DNA from: Legionella impletisoli
Lineage (GTDB): Bacteria; Pseudomonadota; Gammaproteobacteria; Legionellales; Legionellaceae
Length of the DNA stretch: 64,000 nucleotides
Reading direction: 5' to 3'
Assembly: GCF_900639875.1 (NCBI RefSeq)
Contig: NZ_CAAAIA010000003.1
Location: 1 to 64,000 of the forward strand
A program made the position numbers and the translations under genes. This document shows positions 25,434 through 36,145 of the stretch, one piece after another. Each line of letters starts with the position of its first letter. Position 1 is the stretch's first letter. The notes under the pieces were generated by a model that had not been told where the DNA came from, made no database searches, and saw nothing but the letters and a program-made list of their open reading frames with translations.

Positions 25434-26093
25434 ATGGGACAAAAAGTAAACCCAATTGGTATACGCCTAGGAATTGTTAAAGATTGGAATTCCAAATGGT
25501 TTGCCAACAAGAATTATGCTGAATTACTGAATCAGGATATAAATCTAAGACAAGATTTGAAGAAAAAACTTATGTCTGCAGCGGTTAGTAGAATTCAGAT
25601 TGAAAGACCAGCGAATAATGCGGTTGTCACCATCCACTCGGCTCGACCTGGCGTAATTATTGGTAAGAAAGGTGGTGGAATTGAAACGCTACGTAGTGAA
25701 ATCGCTTCAAAGCTAGGCGTTCCAGTTCATTTGAACATTGAAGAAGTTCGTAAGCCTGAACTGGATGCAACGCTAGTAGCTGAAGGTATTGCACAACAAC
25801 TTGAACAGCGTGTTATGTTTCGTCGAGCGATGAAGCGCGCTGTACAATCCGCTATGAAGGCGGGTGCAAAAGGCATTAAGATTTGTGTAAGCGGACGTCT
25901 TGGCGGCGCCGAAATTGCTCGTAGCGAATGGTATCGTGAAGGAAGAGTTCCGTTGCATACCTTTAGAGCAGATATTGACTATGGTACGGCAGAGTCAAAA
26001 ACAACGTACGGAATCATTGGTGTTAAAGTTTGGATCTTTAAAGGCGAAAGTGTTCCGCAAAAGAGCCGTAACTCGACAGCCGTCAGTGAGTGA
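25434..26093 (+). CDS. rpsC: 30S ribosomal protein S3
   Basis: S3 (219 aa) is at the mRNA entry tunnel and has helicase-like activity with S4. The KH domain ([18 protein letters not shown]) and the C-terminal segment [24 protein letters not shown] are complete. Starts 2 nt behind rplV. Confidence 0.98.
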   Translation: MGQKVNPIGIRLGIVKDWNSKWFANKNYAELLNQDINLRQDLKKKLMSAAVSRIQIERPANNAVVTIHSARPGVIIGKKGGGIETLRSEIASKLGVPVHLNIEEVRKPELDATLVAEGIAQQLEQRVMFRRAMKRAVQSAMKAGAKGIKICVSGRLGGAEIARSEWYREGRVPLHTFRADIDYGTAESKTTYGIIGVKVWIFKGESVPQKSRNSTAVSE

Positions 26094-26105
26094 GGATTTA
26101 CAATT

Positions 26106-26519
26106 ATGTTACAGCCGAAACGAACAAAATATCGAAAGCAAATGAAAGGCCGAAACCGCGGACTGGCTCAACGAGGCAGCAAAGTTAGTTTCGGTGAATT
26201 TGGTTTGAAGGCAGTTGAAAGAGGTCGATTAACTGCGCGTCAGATCGAAGCAGCACGACGAGCGATGACTCGCCACATTAAACGTGGTGGTAAAATTTGG
26301 ATTCGTGTGTTTCCTGATAAACCAATTACTCAAAAGCCATTAGAAGTCCGACAAGGGAAAGGTAAGGGGAATGTTGAGTATTGGGTAGCACAAATTCAGC
26401 CCGGAAAAGTACTTTTCGAAATGGAAGGTGTTAGTAAAGAATTAGCAATCGAAGCATTTAATTTAGCTAAGGCAAAGCTTCCATTCAAAGTGACCTTCGA
26501 AGAGCGTAAGGTGATGTGA
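26106..26519 (+). CDS. rplP: 50S ribosomal protein L16
   Basis: L16 (137 aa) organises the A site and helps late 50S assembly. [30 protein letters not shown] and the [12 protein letters not shown] segment match the family. ATG 26106 follows AGGATTT. The stop overlaps the rpmC start codon. Confidence 0.98.
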   Translation: MLQPKRTKYRKQMKGRNRGLAQRGSKVSFGEFGLKAVERGRLTARQIEAARRAMTRHIKRGGKIWIRVFPDKPITQKPLEVRQGKGKGNVEYWVAQIQPGKVLFEMEGVSKELAIEAFNLAKAKLPFKVTFEERKVM

Positions 26520-26713
26520 TGAAAGATATAAGTGAATTAAGACAATTAAATATGGAAGAGCTAAAGCAGGAATTGCTACAGCTAAGAAAAGAGCAGTTCA
26601 ATTTACGATTAAAAAGAGCCAGTGGGTCACTTGATAAGACTCATTTAATTACTGCCGTTCGTAAATCTATAGCTCGAATTAAAACCATTATGACAGAAAA
26701 GGCAGGTGCGTAA
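26519..26713 (+). CDS. rpmC: 50S ribosomal protein L29
   Basis: L29 (64 aa) is a two-helix protein near the tunnel exit beside L23. [17 protein letters not shown] is the family motif. ATG 26519 overlaps the rplP stop (TGATG) and is preceded by AAGGTG; a GTG one codon earlier is also open but is less likely. Confidence 0.96.
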   Translation: MKDISELRQLNMEELKQELLQLRKEQFNLRLKRASGSLDKTHLITAVRKSIARIKTIMTEKAGA

Positions 26714-26964
26714 TGTCCGATCGTGAAACAACCGCCAGAACCACCGTTGGTAAAGTCGTTAGTGACAAAATGGAAAAAACAATCGTGGTATTGGTTGAGA
26801 GAACTGTAAAGCATCCCAAGTATGGAAAAATGATTAAGCGTACAACAAAAATGCACGCGCATGATGAAAATCAAGTTTCTAAAATTGGAGATACCGTAAA
26901 GATTCGTGAGACCCGTCCGCTCTCTAAAACGAAAACATGGGAATTAGTTGAAGTAATTTCCTAA
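26713..26964 (+). CDS. rpsQ: 30S ribosomal protein S17
   Basis: S17 (83 aa) is a primary 16S-binding OB-fold protein. [18 protein letters not shown] and the end segment [18 protein letters not shown] are conserved. ATG 26713 overlaps the rpmC TAA stop. It is the last gene of the S10 group. Confidence 0.97.
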   Translation: MSDRETTARTTVGKVVSDKMEKTIVVLVERTVKHPKYGKMIKRTTKMHAHDENQVSKIGDTVKIRETRPLSKTKTWELVEVIS

Positions 26965-27002
26965 ATTCACGATTCGATTTACTTTTAAAATACCAAGAGG
27001 CC

Positions 27003-27011
27003 TGATATAAT
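27003..27011 (+). promoter_or_regulatory. Candidate spc operon promoter (extended -10)
   Basis: TGATATAAT at 27003-27011 is a perfect extended -10 (TGnTATAAT), 43 nt before rplN. The -35 region at the right distance (TTTTAA) is poor, as is common for extended -10 promoters. E. coli Pspc lies in this same rpsQ-rplN gap, which supports the call. Confidence 0.65.
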
Positions 27012-27053
27012 CAGCAGCCTTTTTCTGGTCAAATTTTAGATCTGGAGAATAGA

Positions 27054-27419
27054 ATGATACAAATGCAGACGGTGCTCGATGTCGCAGATAATAGCGGCGC
27101 GCGCAAAGTGATGTGTATCAAGGTGCTAGGCGGCTCTCATAGACGATATGCCCGTGTTGGTGACATCATTAAAGTTAGTATTAAAGAGGCGATACCCCGC
27201 AGCAAGGTCAAAAAAGGCGCTGTAATGAACGCTGTTGTCGTGCGCACCAGTCAAGGTGTACGACGTGATGATGGTTCATTAATTCGTTTTGACGGTAACG
27301 CAGCTGTGCTACTGAATAACCAGTACGAGCCTATAGGTACACGTATTTTTGGCCCAGTTACCCGCGAGCTTCGTGAGAGATTTATGAAAATCATCTCACT
27401 TGCCGCTGAAGTATTATGA
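27054..27419 (+). CDS. rplN: 50S ribosomal protein L14
   Basis: L14 (121 aa) bridges to 16S helix 14 and is the binding site of Rsf[22 protein letters not shown]-type start and the [19 protein letters not shown] end are typical. ATG 27054 follows CTGGAGAA. First gene of the spc group. Confidence 0.97.
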   Translation: MIQMQTVLDVADNSGARKVMCIKVLGGSHRRYARVGDIIKVSIKEAIPRSKVKKGAVMNAVVVRTSQGVRRDDGSLIRFDGNAAVLLNNQYEPIGTRIFGPVTRELRERFMKIISLAAEVL

Positions 27420-27432
27420 GAAGGATGGTGTT

Positions 27433-27759
27433 ATGAAACGCATTAAACAAGGCGATACCGTCATAGTAAACACGGGTAAGAGCAAGCAACATGTCGGCAA
27501 AGTTGTCCGAGTGGTTGATGACAGAGTTGTTGTTGAAGGAGCTAACTTAATAAAGAAGCATGTTAAGCCCAACCCTCAACTGGATCAGCGTGGTGGAATC
27601 ATTACTAAAGAAGCACCTTTGCATGTTTCTAATGTTTCACTGTACAACCCGGTTACCAAAAAGGCTGATCGTGTTGGCTTTAAATTTATCGAAAAAGATG
27701 GCAATAAGGTCAAGGTGAGATATTTCAAGTCAAATGATGAATTAGTTGACCTTGCATAA
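27433..27759 (+). CDS. rplX: 50S ribosomal protein L24
   Basis: L24 (108 aa) is an assembly initiator with a KOW motif ([19 protein letters not shown]). The ATG at 27433, behind AAGGATGG, gives the family start MKRIKQGD; the reading frame is open further left, inside rplN, but that part is not conserved. Confidence 0.96.
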   Translation: MKRIKQGDTVIVNTGKSKQHVGKVVRVVDDRVVVEGANLIKKHVKPNPQLDQRGGIITKEAPLHVSNVSLYNPVTKKADRVGFKFIEKDGNKVKVRYFKSNDELVDLA

Positions 27760-27772
27760 TTAGGTGATGGAA

Positions 27773-28324
27773 ATGGCTAGACTTAAAGAATTTTATAGAA
27801 CAGAAGTGGTCGATAAGCTGATGAAACAATTCGGCTACAAAAGTATCATGCAAGTGCCTAAAATCGAGAAGATTACTCTAAATATGGGAGTTGGCGAAGC
27901 CGTGGGTGATAAAAAGGTCATGAACTTTGCTGTTGAAGATCTTCAAAAAATCTCCGGGCAAAAACCGATTGTGACGAATGCAAAAAAATCAATTGCTGGT
28001 TTTAAAATACGTGAGGGATGGCCAGTAGGATGCAAAGTCACATTAAGACAAAACCGAATGTATGAGTTCCTAGATCGGCTTATCACGATTACCTTGCCAA
28101 GGGTTCGTGACTTCAGAGGCTTAAACCCTAAAGCTTTTGACGGAACTGGTAACTATAGCATGGGGATCCAAGAGCAAATCGTGTTTCCTGAAATTGATTT
28201 CGACAAGATCGATACAATTCGCGGCCTAGATATTTGCATTACGACCAGTGCTAAAACAAATGAAGAAGGTAGAGCGCTTTTAGAAGCCTTCAATCTGCCT
28301 TTAAGAGATAAAGATAGAAAATAA
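27773..28324 (+). CDS. rplE: 50S ribosomal protein L5
   Basis: L5 (183 aa) carries 5S rRNA and contacts P-site t[18 protein letters not shown] and the P-loop region [19 protein letters not shown] are present. ATG 27773 (MARLKEFY) has AGGTG at a good distance; ATG 27767 or GTG 27764 would add two or three residues. Confidence 0.97.
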   Translation: MARLKEFYRTEVVDKLMKQFGYKSIMQVPKIEKITLNMGVGEAVGDKKVMNFAVEDLQKISGQKPIVTNAKKSIAGFKIREGWPVGCKVTLRQNRMYEFLDRLITITLPRVRDFRGLNPKAFDGTGNYSMGIQEQIVFPEIDFDKIDTIRGLDICITTSAKTNEEGRALLEAFNLPLRDKDRK

Positions 28325-28337
28325 GAAGGGTATAACT

Positions 28338-28640
28338 GTGGCTAAAAAATCAATTATTGCACGCGAACTCAGAAAAAAAGAATTGGTTGATAAATATCGA
28401 AGCCGACGTGCTGAATTAAAAGAAGTGATCAAGTCATCTAATGACGTCGATGAAATAATGGAAGCGCAGGAAAAATTAGCTAAGTTACCTGTTAATTCAA
28501 GCCCAACACGACACACCAGACGTTGTCAGCAGTGCGGACGTCCTCATGCGGTTTACCGTAAATTTGGTTTGTGTCGTATTTGCCTGCGCGAGCAACTAAT
28601 GACTGGAAATGTCACCGGCGGTAGAAAATCTAGCTGGTAA
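28338..28640 (+). CDS. rpsN: 30S ribosomal protein S14, long zinc-binding form
   Basis: S14 (100 aa, GTG start behind AGAAGGG) is a 30S head protein. It has the full length of the zinc-free E. coli type, yet carries two CxxC pairs, C63-C66 and C79-C82, in [10 protein letters not shown] and [10 protein letters not shown], so it should bind zinc. E. coli has none of these cysteines. It is the only rpsN in the window. Confidence 0.96.
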   Translation: MAKKSIIARELRKKELVDKYRSRRAELKEVIKSSNDVDEIMEAQEKLAKLPVNSSPTRHTRRCQQCGRPHAVYRKFGLCRICLREQLMTGNVTGGRKSSW

Positions 28641-28664
28641 TAACTATTTTAGTGGAGAACAATT

Positions 28665-29060
28665 GTGAGCATGCACGATCCCGTTGCTGATATGCTGACC
28701 CGGATTAGAAATGGCCAGCAAGCTAAGCACCAAAGTGTTACCATGATTTCATCTAATTTAAAAGAAGAAATCGCAAGGGTGTTGAAAGATGAAGGTTATA
28801 TAACAGACTACGCCGTTGAGTCGTTAGACAATAACCAAAAAGCTATTACACTCACTTTGAAATATTTTAAAGACGCTCCAGTTATTGAGCGTATTAAAAG
28901 AATAAGTCGCCCAGGTTTGCGGGTGTATAAATCTTCTAAAGAATTATCCGCAGTTCCTGGCTTTGGTATTGCTATTTTATCAACCTCCAAAGGTGTTATG
29001 ACACATATAGCGGCTAAAGCAAACGGTGTTGGTGGTGAACTTCTGTGTGAAGTGGCATAA
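28665..29060 (+). CDS. rpsH: 30S ribosomal protein S8
   Basis: S8 (131 aa) is a primary 16S binder and in E. coli represses the spc operon at the rplE start. [18 protein letters not shown] and the [12 protein letters not shown] end segment are typical. GTG 28665 gives the full family N-terminus, with GGAGAAC upstream. Confidence 0.97.
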   Translation: MSMHDPVADMLTRIRNGQQAKHQSVTMISSNLKEEIARVLKDEGYITDYAVESLDNNQKAITLTLKYFKDAPVIERIKRISRPGLRVYKSSKELSAVPGFGIAILSTSKGVMTHIAAKANGVGGELLCEVA

Positions 29061-29077
29061 TACAAGCGAGGAACGAT

Positions 29078-29617
29078 ATGTCTAGAGTAGCAAAAGCCCC
29101 TATTAAGCTGCCTTCAAACGTTGAAATTACAGTAGGTAAAGATAGCGTTACCGTGAAGGGCCCAAAGGGCACTTTAATGCAGCATTGTAATCGATTGGTT
29201 AAAGTAACCAAAGATGAAGATAAAAAGCAAATTAACCTAAACCCAGCATCAAATGATCCTAATGCTTGGGCGCAGGCCGGCACGGCTCGTGCAATTATTA
29301 ACAATATGGTAAAAGGCGTAACCGAAGGATTTGAGCGTTCTTTAGAACTAGTTGGCGTAGGTTATCGTGCTCAGGCTAAAGGAAAGTCAATTTCTCTTTC
29401 ATTGGGTTATTCTCATCCAATTGAATATGCTTTACCTGAAGGCGTAGCCGTTGAAACACCAAGCAATACGACTATTGTACTCAAAGGTATTGATAAGCAG
29501 TTGCTCGGTCAAGTGGCCTCCGAAATTCGAAGCTTGCGACCACCTGAGCCTTATAAAGGGAAAGGGGTTAAGTACGCAGGTGAAACCATTATTCGTAAAG
29601 AAGCGAAGAAGAAATAA
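29078..29617 (+). CDS. rplF: 50S ribosomal protein L6
   Basis: L6 (179 aa) has two similar domains near the sarcin-ricin loop. The end signature [16 protein letters not shown] is present. ATG 29078 follows GAGGAACG. Confidence 0.97.
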   Translation: MSRVAKAPIKLPSNVEITVGKDSVTVKGPKGTLMQHCNRLVKVTKDEDKKQINLNPASNDPNAWAQAGTARAIINNMVKGVTEGFERSLELVGVGYRAQAKGKSISLSLGYSHPIEYALPEGVAVETPSNTTIVLKGIDKQLLGQVASEIRSLRPPEPYKGKGVKYAGETIIRKEAKKK

Positions 29618-29627
29618 GGTAGAAGAC

Positions 29628-29984
29628 ATGAATAAGCAAACTGCCCGAAAGCGCCGCGGTCTTAAAACAAAATATAATATCCGAAGCTCTAATCGTTTAA
29701 GATTAGTTGTCTATCGAAGCGCATCTCATATTTACTCTCAAATCGTTGAGCGGACCCCGAATGGAGATAAAGTGCTTGCAGCTTCATCTACATTAGATAA
29801 AGAGTTGCGCTCAACTTTGTCCGGCAACAAATCTGAGCAAGCAGCCCAGGTTGGCAAGTTATTAGCTCAACGCGCAAAGCAAAAGAAGATCGAAGCAGTA
29901 GCTTTTGATCGATCTGGTTATAAATACCATGGCCGCGTTAAAGCATTAGCTGATGCAGCTCGTGAAGCTGGCTTAGAATTTTAA
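29628..29984 (+). CDS. rplR: 50S ribosomal protein L18
   Basis: L18 (118 aa) binds 5S rRNA with L5. [16 protein letters not shown] and the end segment [20 protein letters not shown] are conserved. ATG 29628 behind AAGGTAGA starts the conserved protein; the open frame to the left overlaps rplF and is not used. Confidence 0.97.
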   Translation: MNKQTARKRRGLKTKYNIRSSNRLRLVVYRSASHIYSQIVERTPNGDKVLAASSTLDKELRSTLSGNKSEQAAQVGKLLAQRAKQKKIEAVAFDRSGYKYHGRVKALADAAREAGLEF

Positions 29985-29993
29985 GGATTTATT

Positions 29994-30500
29994 ATGGCAA
30001 ATGAAGAAATACAAAAAACAGACGGTTACCAGGAAAAGCTGGTCTCGGTCACTCGAACTGCAAAGGTGGTAAAAGGTGGGCGTGTATTTGGTTTTGCCGT
30101 TCTGGTTGTCGTTGGTGATGGAAAGGGAAAGGTTGGTTTCGGCCGTGGAAAAGCACGTGAAGTACCAATCGCTATTCAAAAAGCAATGGATCAAGCTAAA
30201 AAGAATATGGTTTATATCCCTTTAGCAGGTAATACAATCCACCATGAGATTACTCAGAGTTATGGCGCTTCTAAAGTATTTATGAAGCCTGCAAGCGAAG
30301 GTACTGGAATCATCGCTGGTGGCGCAATGCGTGCCGTGCTAGAAGTATTGGGTGTGCAAAATATCTTAGCTAAGAGCATTGGATCAACTAATCCAAGCAA
30401 TATTGTACGTGCAACCATCAGCGCACTAAAACACATTGGAACACCAGATTACGTGGCTGCCAAGCGTGGTAAGTCTGTACAAGAAGTGATGGCAGGGTAG
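29994..30500 (+). CDS. rpsE: 30S ribosomal protein S5
   Basis: S5 (168 aa) lies at the mRNA entry and affects accuracy and spectinomycin response. The double-stranded RNA-binding domain ([34 protein letters not shown]) is wild type in form. ATG 29994 follows AAGGATTT. Confidence 0.98.
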   Translation: MANEEIQKTDGYQEKLVSVTRTAKVVKGGRVFGFAVLVVVGDGKGKVGFGRGKAREVPIAIQKAMDQAKKNMVYIPLAGNTIHHEITQSYGASKVFMKPASEGTGIIAGGAMRAVLEVLGVQNILAKSIGSTNPSNIVRATISALKHIGTPDYVAAKRGKSVQEVMAG

Positions 30501-30502
30501 AC

Positions 30503-30691
30503 ATGAAAAATAAAATTAAAATCACCTTGAACAAAAGCCTAATCGGTCGTATACCGGCTCATATCGAAATTGCTAAACAATTAGGTCTGAAAAAGGTAAA
30601 CAGCACAGTGATTCAACCAGATAACCCATCCATTCGAGGTATGGTAAATAAAATTAATTATCTGGTTAACGTTGAGGAGAATGTAAAGTGA
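30503..30691 (+). CDS. rpmD: 50S ribosomal protein L30
   Basis: L30 (62 aa) is a small 23S-binding protein. The [20 protein letters not shown]-type start is the family motif. It starts 2 nt behind rpsE and overlaps rplO by 4 nt. Confidence 0.96.
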   Translation: MKNKIKITLNKSLIGRIPAHIEIAKQLGLKKVNSTVIQPDNPSIRGMVNKINYLVNVEENVK

Positions 30692-31122
30692 ATTTAAATA
30701 CTATATCTCCAGCACCAGGTGCTAAAACAAGTAAGAAGCGCGTGGGAAGAGGCATTGGATCTGGCTTAGGTAAAACCAGTGGGCGTGGTCACAAAGGGCA
30801 AAAAGCCCGAGCTGGCGGTTTTCATAAGATCAATTTTGAAGGCGGACAAATGCCTATTCAACGCCGATTGCCTAAAATGGGATTCAGTTCGCGCGTTGGT
30901 AAAACCGTTGATCAGATAACCTTATCTGAGCTTGGAAAAGTACAAGCTAAGACCATAGATTTGGCTGCTTTAAAAGAAGCGGGGCTCGTAAATAAGTCAA
31001 TACTGGAAGTTAAAGTCATTCTATCTGGTGAGTTAAAGAGCGCTGTGACACTACAGGGCTTAAAAGTAACGAAAGGTGCGCGTAAAGTTATTGAAGACCT
31101 TGGTGGAAGCATAGAAGAGTGA
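30688..31122 (+). CDS. rplO: 50S ribosomal protein L15
   Basis: L15 (144 aa) is a late assembly protein with a long Gly/Lys-rich N-terminal extension ([21 protein letters not shown]). GTG 30688 overlaps the rpmD stop in GTGA. Followed directly by secY. Confidence 0.97.
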   Translation: MNLNTISPAPGAKTSKKRVGRGIGSGLGKTSGRGHKGQKARAGGFHKINFEGGQMPIQRRLPKMGFSSRVGKTVDQITLSELGKVQAKTIDLAALKEAGLVNKSILEVKVILSGELKSAVTLQGLKVTKGARKVIEDLGGSIEE

Positions 31123-31124
31123 AT

Positions 31125-32453
31125 ATGAGAAACCAGAAGCAAGGAATTGGCCCTTCATTAGGAGGATTAGCTGAGCTTAAATCTCGATTGATGTTTGTTG
31201 CTCTGGGAATCTTAGTTTATCGATTGGGTGCGCATATCCCAGTCCCTGGACTTGATCCACAGAAGTTAGCTAATTTTTTTAGCGAACAGCAAAACACGAT
31301 TTTTGGTTTATTTAATATGTTTTCTGGTGGTGCATTATCGCGAGTGACGGTGTTCGCAATTGGGATAATGCCCTATATTTCTGCATCCATTATGATACAG
31401 TTGTTTACTGTGGTGGTGCCAAAACTTGAGCAACTTAAGAAAGAGGGTGAGTCTGGTCGACGTAAGATAAACCAGTACACACGCTACTTAACCATGGTGC
31501 TGGCAATATTCCAGTCGCTTGGTATGGCTCGATGGTTGGCAGCACAGCAAATTGCTTTACAACCCGATTTGGCATTTTATTTTACTGCGGTCGTTACCTT
31601 GGTAACGGGAACCATGTTCTTAATGTGGCTTGGGGAGCAGATCACTGAAAAGGGTGTTGGAAATGGTATTTCCCTCATCATCTTTTCAGGAATTGTGTCT
31701 AGTATGCCAGGAGCAATTGCATCTGTATTACAGCAAGTTAAAGAAGGTCAAATGCAAGCATTGACGTTGCTGCTCATAGCCGTCATTGTTGTGCTTGTTA
31801 CAGGCTTTGTTGTGTTTGTAGAGCGTGGCCAGCGTCGCATTCGCGTGAACTATGCTCAAAGAACTCAAGGTCGAAAAGTTTATGCGGCACAAACCAGCCA
31901 TTTACCATTAAAAATTAATATGGCTGGTGTTATTCCGCCAATTTTTGCATCGAGTATTATTTTATTGCCTGCGACGTTGGCGCAGTTTTTTGCTCGAGGT
32001 AAAGGAATGGATTGGCTATCTGATATTGGCATGGCGCTTTCACCAGGTCAGCCACTTTATCTAATTGTGTATGCTGCAGCGATATTGTTTTTTGCATTTT
32101 TTTATACGGCTCTTGTGTTCAATCCAAAGGATACTGCAGATAACCTTAAGAAGTCAGGAGCGTATATTCCTGGAATTAGACCAGGCGAACAAACAACACG
32201 ATATATTGATTCGGTCATGACAAGGCTGACATTGGTTGGAGCAATCTATCTGGTTCTCGTTTGTTTGTTACCACAAATTATGATGTATACATGGCACGTT
32301 CCATTTTACTTTGGCGGAACATCATTACTGATTATTGTTGTTGTAATTATGGATTTTGTAGCGCAAGTACAGGCTCATTTGATGACACAGCAATATGACT
32401 CGCTGATGAAGAAGGCAAATTTTAAAGGAACGAAACTGCCTGGTCTATTATGA
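31125..32453 (+). CDS. secY: Preprotein translocase channel subunit SecY
   Basis: SecY (442 aa) is the protein-conducting channel of SecYEG, with ten membrane helices. The segments [45 protein letters not shown] and [20 protein letters not shown], broken here only for naming, match the family and the last is the SecA/ribosome-binding loop. ATG 31125 lies 2 nt behind rplO; a GTG at 31119 that overlaps the rplO stop would add two residues. Confidence 0.97.
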   Translation: MRNQKQGIGPSLGGLAELKSRLMFVALGILVYRLGAHIPVPGLDPQKLANFFSEQQNTIFGLFNMFSGGALSRVTVFAIGIMPYISASIMIQLFTVVVPKLEQLKKEGESGRRKINQYTRYLTMVLAIFQSLGMARWLAAQQIALQPDLAFYFTAVVTLVTGTMFLMWLGEQITEKGVGNGISLIIFSGIVSSMPGAIASVLQQVKEGQMQALTLLLIAVIVVLVTGFVVFVERGQRRIRVNYAQRTQGRKVYAAQTSHLPLKINMAGVIPPIFASSIILLPATLAQFFARGKGMDWLSDIGMALSPGQPLYLIVYAAAILFFAFFYTALVFNPKDTADNLKKSGAYIPGIRPGEQTTRYIDSVMTRLTLVGAIYLVLVCLLPQIMMYTWHVPFYFGGTSLLIIVVVIMDFVAQVQAHLMTQQYDSLMKKANFKGTKLPGLL

Positions 32454-32471
32454 TTTATATTGGAGTAAATG

Positions 32472-32585
32472 ATGAAAGTTAGAGCGTCAGTTAAACGAAT
32501 TTGCCGCAACTGTAAGATTATTAAGCGTGGTGGTACAGTCCGTGTAATCTGTAAAGATGCACGACACAAGCAAAAGCAAGGGTAA
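32472..32585 (+). CDS. rpmJ: 50S ribosomal protein L36
   Basis: A 37-residue zinc-ribbon protein: [19 protein letters not shown] at the start, with the zinc ligands C11, C14, C27 and H32, and the end RHKQKQG. ATG 32472 has TTGGAG 6 nt upstream; an adjacent ATG at 32469 is too close to that site. It lies between secY and rpsM, as usual for the spc/alpha junction. Confidence 0.95.
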   Translation: MKVRASVKRICRNCKIIKRGGTVRVICKDARHKQKQG

Positions 32586-32663
32586 CCCTCTTGATTTTAA
32601 TCACTGAAACTAGTATTCTTCTGTCCCTTTCGGCAGAGCAAGTAAAGATCGGAGAAATAATTA

Positions 32664-33017
32664 ATGGCTCGTATTGCAGGAGTTAATATACCGGATAATA
32701 AACATGTGGTAATCGCACTTACATACATATACGGTATTGGAAAGAAAACATCGATAAACATTTGCGAAAAAGCAGGTGTTGAGACCACCAAAAAAGTTAC
32801 TGAATTAAGCGATTCAGAACTTGATAGCATTCGAAGCGAAATTGCTAAGGTTACTGTTGAAGGTGATTTAAGGCGTGTCGTTAGCATGAACATTAAGCGC
32901 TTGATGGATTTGGGATGCTATCGCGGTCTTAGACATCGTAGAGGGCTTCCAGTACGTGGGCAGAGAACGAAAACGAATGCAAGAACTCGAAAGGGCCGAC
33001 GTAAAGGCGCAGTTTGA
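32664..33017 (+). CDS. rpsM: 30S ribosomal protein S13
   Basis: S13 (117 aa) contacts P-site tRNA and the 50S head bridges. [21 protein letters not shown]-type start and the end motif [20 protein letters not shown] are conserved. ATG 32664 follows CGGAGAA. First gene of the alpha group. Confidence 0.97.
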   Translation: MARIAGVNIPDNKHVVIALTYIYGIGKKTSINICEKAGVETTKKVTELSDSELDSIRSEIAKVTVEGDLRRVVSMNIKRLMDLGCYRGLRHRRGLPVRGQRTKTNARTRKGRRKGAV

Positions 33018-33038
33018 TATTTCACTTAGGATTTAAAG

Positions 33039-33437
33039 ATGGCAACAACTAAGTTAAAACAACAAAAGACACGTAAGAAAGTAAAGCGTCAAGTCTCGGA
33101 TGGTATTGTTCATGTGCATGCCTCCTTTAACAATACAATCATTACCTTTACAGATAGACAAGGCAATGCCTTGTGCTGGGCAACCTCGGGTGGTTCTGGT
33201 TTTAGAGGATCACGAAAGAGTACACCGTATGCAGCACAAGTAGCTACTGAAAAGGCTGCTGCTGTTGCTAAAGACTATGGTATGAAATCTGTGGCTGTAT
33301 TTGTTCATGGTCCTGGACCTGGTCGAGAGTCAACGATTCGAGAGCTCATCTCTCAAGACTTTAAAATTGTAGAAATCACAGACGTCACAGGCATACCGCA
33401 TAACGGTTGTAAGCCGCCTAAGAAGCGTCGCGTATAG
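33039..33437 (+). CDS. rpsK: 30S ribosomal protein S11
   Basis: S11 (132 aa) forms part of the 30S platform at the E site. [19 protein letters not shown] and the end [18 protein letters not shown] are family signatures. ATG 33039 is behind AGGATTT. Confidence 0.98.
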   Translation: MATTKLKQQKTRKKVKRQVSDGIVHVHASFNNTIITFTDRQGNALCWATSGGSGFRGSRKSTPYAAQVATEKAAAVAKDYGMKSVAVFVHGPGPGRESTIRELISQDFKIVEITDVTGIPHNGCKPPKKRRV

Positions 33438-33452
33438 AATCAGGAGTATTCA

Positions 33453-34073
33453 ATGGCTAGATACCTTGGTCCAAAGTGTAAGTTATCACGTAGAGAAGGG
33501 ACCGATTTATTATTAAAAAGTGGTGTACGGGACCATAAGTCCAAGTGCAAATCAGAAAAGCTTCCTGGTCAACATGGCGATAAGCGCCCACGGTTAAGTG
33601 ACTATGGTTTGCAGCTTCGTGAAAAGCAAAAAATTAGACGCCTGTATGGTGTTTTGGAAAATCAATTCCGTAATTACTATAAAGCCGCCGCAAGACAAAA
33701 GGGTGCTACGGGTGAAAACCTAATGGCATTGCTCGAGCGTCGATTAGATAATGTGGTTTATCGCATGGGATTTGCAAGCACTCGAAATGAAGCGCGGCAG
33801 ATCGTTGCACATAAGGCAATCTTGGTTAATGATCAAGTCGTGAACATCCCCTCTTTTTTAGTTAAGCCTGGTGATGTTGTATCGGTACGTCAAAGAGCGC
33901 GTGAGCAAGGTCGTATCAAGGCAGCAATAGCGTTATCTGAACAACGTGCTTCATGTGATTGGCTGAATGTTGATTTGCCTTCATTTAAAGGCACATTTAG
34001 CACAACACCAACCCTGGAAGATCTTCCACCTGATTTTAACGTTAACCTGGTGGTTGAACTTTACTCAAAGTAA
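33453..34073 (+). CDS. rpsD: 30S ribosomal protein S4
   Basis: S4 (206 aa) starts 30S assembly and in E. coli represses the alpha operon. [17 protein letters not shown] and the S4 domain ([34 protein letters not shown]) are intact. ATG 33453 follows AGGAGTAT. Confidence 0.98.
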   Translation: MARYLGPKCKLSRREGTDLLLKSGVRDHKSKCKSEKLPGQHGDKRPRLSDYGLQLREKQKIRRLYGVLENQFRNYYKAAARQKGATGENLMALLERRLDNVVYRMGFASTRNEARQIVAHKAILVNDQVVNIPSFLVKPGDVVSVRQRAREQGRIKAAIALSEQRASCDWLNVDLPSFKGTFSTTPTLEDLPPDFNVNLVVELYSK

Positions 34074-34091
34074 AATCGGAGATATAGCCGA

Positions 34092-35084
34092 ATGTATACT
34101 GATATTAATGAAATGCTGACACCTAAGGTTCTGAAAGTTCAATCGGAAACCCCTAATCACAGCCGTATTGTACTAGAGCCATTGGAGCGGGGCTTCGGTC
34201 ACACGCTTGGTAATGCATTGCGACGGATTTTAATGTCGTCTATGCCAGGCAGCGCTATTACTGAAGTTAGTATTGACGGCGTATTACATGAGTACAGCAC
34301 CATTGAAGGTGTGCAGGAAGATGTAGTAAACATATTATTAAACCTAAAAGAAGTGGCAGTAAAGCTTTCTGTTGGTAACGAAGCGACGTTAAAGCTTAGC
34401 AAAAAAGGACCTTGTCAAGTAACCGCTGGAGACATTGAGCTTACTCATGGTGCTGAGATATTAAATCCAGAGTTTGTGATTGCTAATCTGAATGAAAACG
34501 GATCTTTGCAAATGACTCTAAAGGTCGAAAAAGGCATTGGATTTCGTTCAACTGAAACCTTTGTTCGTTTGCTCGAAGATGAAATGAAGGAAAAATCAGT
34601 CGGTAAACTGAAAATTGACAGCACCTTTTCCCCGGTTAAGAAGGTGGCTTATTTTGTTGATAACGCCCGTGTCGAAAACCGTACGGATTTAGATAAACTG
34701 ACGATTGATTTGCAAACCAATGGCACCATTGATCCTGAAGAAGCAATTCGAATTTCTGCAAGTATTTTACAACGCCAGTTACACAGCTTTGTCGATATGA
34801 AGTTTGAAGAATCTCGCCATGATCAAAAGGAAAGTAATGAGTTTGATCCGATTCTTTTAAGACCAGTTGATGATCTCGAGTTAACGGTTCGCTCAGCTAA
34901 CTGTTTGAAAGCTGAAAATATTAATTACATCGGTGATCTGGTCCAGAAGACTGAAAATGAATTGTTGAAAACCCCCAATCTCGGTAAAAAATCTCTGACT
35001 GAAATTAAGGACGTGCTAGCTTCTCGCTCCTTATCATTGGGGATGAAACTTGAGAATTGGCCGCCAGAGAATCTTGGCGAATAA
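34092..35084 (+). CDS. rpoA: RNA polymerase subunit alpha
   Basis: The alpha subunit (330 aa) forms the dimer that nucleates RNA polymerase and contacts promoters and activators. The N-terminal assembly domain ([19 protein letters not shown]) and the C-terminal DNA-binding domain ([29 protein letters not shown]) are complete. ATG 34092 follows CGGAGATA. Confidence 0.98.
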   Translation: MYTDINEMLTPKVLKVQSETPNHSRIVLEPLERGFGHTLGNALRRILMSSMPGSAITEVSIDGVLHEYSTIEGVQEDVVNILLNLKEVAVKLSVGNEATLKLSKKGPCQVTAGDIELTHGAEILNPEFVIANLNENGSLQMTLKVEKGIGFRSTETFVRLLEDEMKEKSVGKLKIDSTFSPVKKVAYFVDNARVENRTDLDKLTIDLQTNGTIDPEEAIRISASILQRQLHSFVDMKFEESRHDQKESNEFDPILLRPVDDLELTVRSANCLKAENINYIGDLVQKTENELLKTPNLGKKSLTEIKDVLASRSLSLGMKLENWPPENLGE

Positions 35085-35101
35085 TATTAGGAGTTTTAGT
35101 T

Positions 35102-35485
35102 ATGCGTCATCGTAACATCGGCCGAAATCTTAGCCGCACAAGCAGCCATAGAAAGGCAATGTTTTCAAACATGTGCAATTCACTTATTGAGCATGAATTG
35201 ATTAAAACCACGTTGCCCAAAGCCAAAGAACTACGTCGTGTTATTGAGCCTTTAATTACCATCAGTAAGGAAGACTCAGTAACATCACGCCGTAGAGCGT
35301 TTGACCAACTACGTAGCAAAAGCACCGTAGGAAAGTTATTCACCCAACTAGGCCCACGCTACAAAGAGCGCCCCGGCGGTTATATCCGAATTCTTAAATG
35401 CGGATACCGTACAGGCGATAATGCTCCTATGGCAATCGTTGAATTGGTTGACCGACCAACGGACTTTAGCGAAGACTCTGAATGA
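35102..35485 (+). CDS. rplQ: 50S ribosomal protein L17
   Basis: L17 (127 aa) lies near the tunnel exit. [21 protein letters not shown]-type start and the [20 protein letters not shown] segment are typical. ATG 35102 follows AGGAGTTTT. Last gene of the ribosomal super-cluster. Confidence 0.98.
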   Translation: MRHRNIGRNLSRTSSHRKAMFSNMCNSLIEHELIKTTLPKAKELRRVIEPLITISKEDSVTSRRRAFDQLRSKSTVGKLFTQLGPRYKERPGGYIRILKCGYRTGDNAPMAIVELVDRPTDFSEDSE

Positions 35486-35502
35486 GTGCTTGTTAAACAC
35501 AT

Positions 35503-35531
35503 AAAAAAGCCAGGGTATTCCTGGCTTTTTT
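35503..35531 (+). terminator. Terminator after rplQ
   Basis: A stem GCCAGG/CCTGGC with a 5-nt loop, flanked by six As and six Ts. It is a strong, potentially bidirectional intrinsic terminator that ends the ribosomal block. Confidence 0.92.
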
Positions 35532-35602
35532 ATTACTCTTCTACAGCCACTTTTTTAATTTACTCAATTCCTAATTGTAAATTCATAAACTATACTTAAA
35601 TC

Positions 35603-35659
35603 ACAGGGCAAACGCATCTATTCTTAAACATGGCGCTTTTTTTTTGCCTACTTGCCCTG
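35603..35659 (+). repeat. Short dispersed repeat, copy A
   Basis: A 57-nt unit that starts ACAGGGCAAACGCATCTA and ends CGC, a T tract and TGCCTACTTGCCCTG. Its ends are inverted (CAGGGCAA/TTGCCCTG). The same two ends occur on the minus strand at 39090-39147. Copy A runs into a hairpin GCCCTGC/GCAGGGC (35654-35672). A half copy, AATTAGATGCGTTT, lies inverted at 35755-35768. The 275-nt gap between the rplQ terminator and the next gene holds nothing else clear. Confidence 0.7.
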
Positions 35660-35806
35660 CTTTATGCAGGGCATCTAGTCGATCTTGAATGAAGTTTGGA
35701 GCTGGATTCCTCTCATAATGCGTGGAACATAGACATGTTGATTTCATTTAGTGCAATTAGATGCGTTTATTCTGACTTAAATTGCTATTCATAAAAGGAG
35801 AACGTA

Positions 35807-36040
35807 ATGAAACGTTTCATGACAGGAGTCGCCGCATTAGCGTTACTAGTTGGTACAGCCTTTGCTGATACCAACGAGATAAGCAAACATTACAAGACGG
35901 TTACTTTGCAAACCAGTGATGGAACAAAAATTCACGCCGTCATTTCCCAAGATGAATTTGATAAATTGAAAGATAAAGATTTATCTAAGGGAGTCAGCGT
36001 TGAGCTACGGTGCCCATATGAGGCAAATGGTTGCTCGTAA
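35807..36040 (+). CDS. Small secreted protein of unknown function
   Basis: A 77-residue protein not recognised from any family. It has a clear Sec signal peptide: basic MKRF start, a hydrophobic run to about residue 17, and a likely cut after AFA at residue 20. The mature part of 57 residues is polar and Lys/Asp-rich, with the only two cysteines near the end (C69 and C76, CPYEANGC), able to form one disulfide in the periplasm. ATG 35807 follows a strong AAGGAGAA. It stands alone between the rplQ terminator and the convergent ssb gene, so it probably has its own promoter. Confidence 0.8.
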   Translation: MKRFMTGVAALALLVGTAFADTNEISKHYKTVTLQTSDGTKIHAVISQDEFDKLKDKDLSKGVSVELRCPYEANGCS

Positions 36041-36145
36041 TCCCGACTATTGATTGAAATTAAAACCTGGATGATAGGATTTTCTTTTCATCCAGGCGTT
36101 GATAAGCAGATTAGCTACGCTTAATCTAAAATATGCGTTAACAGT

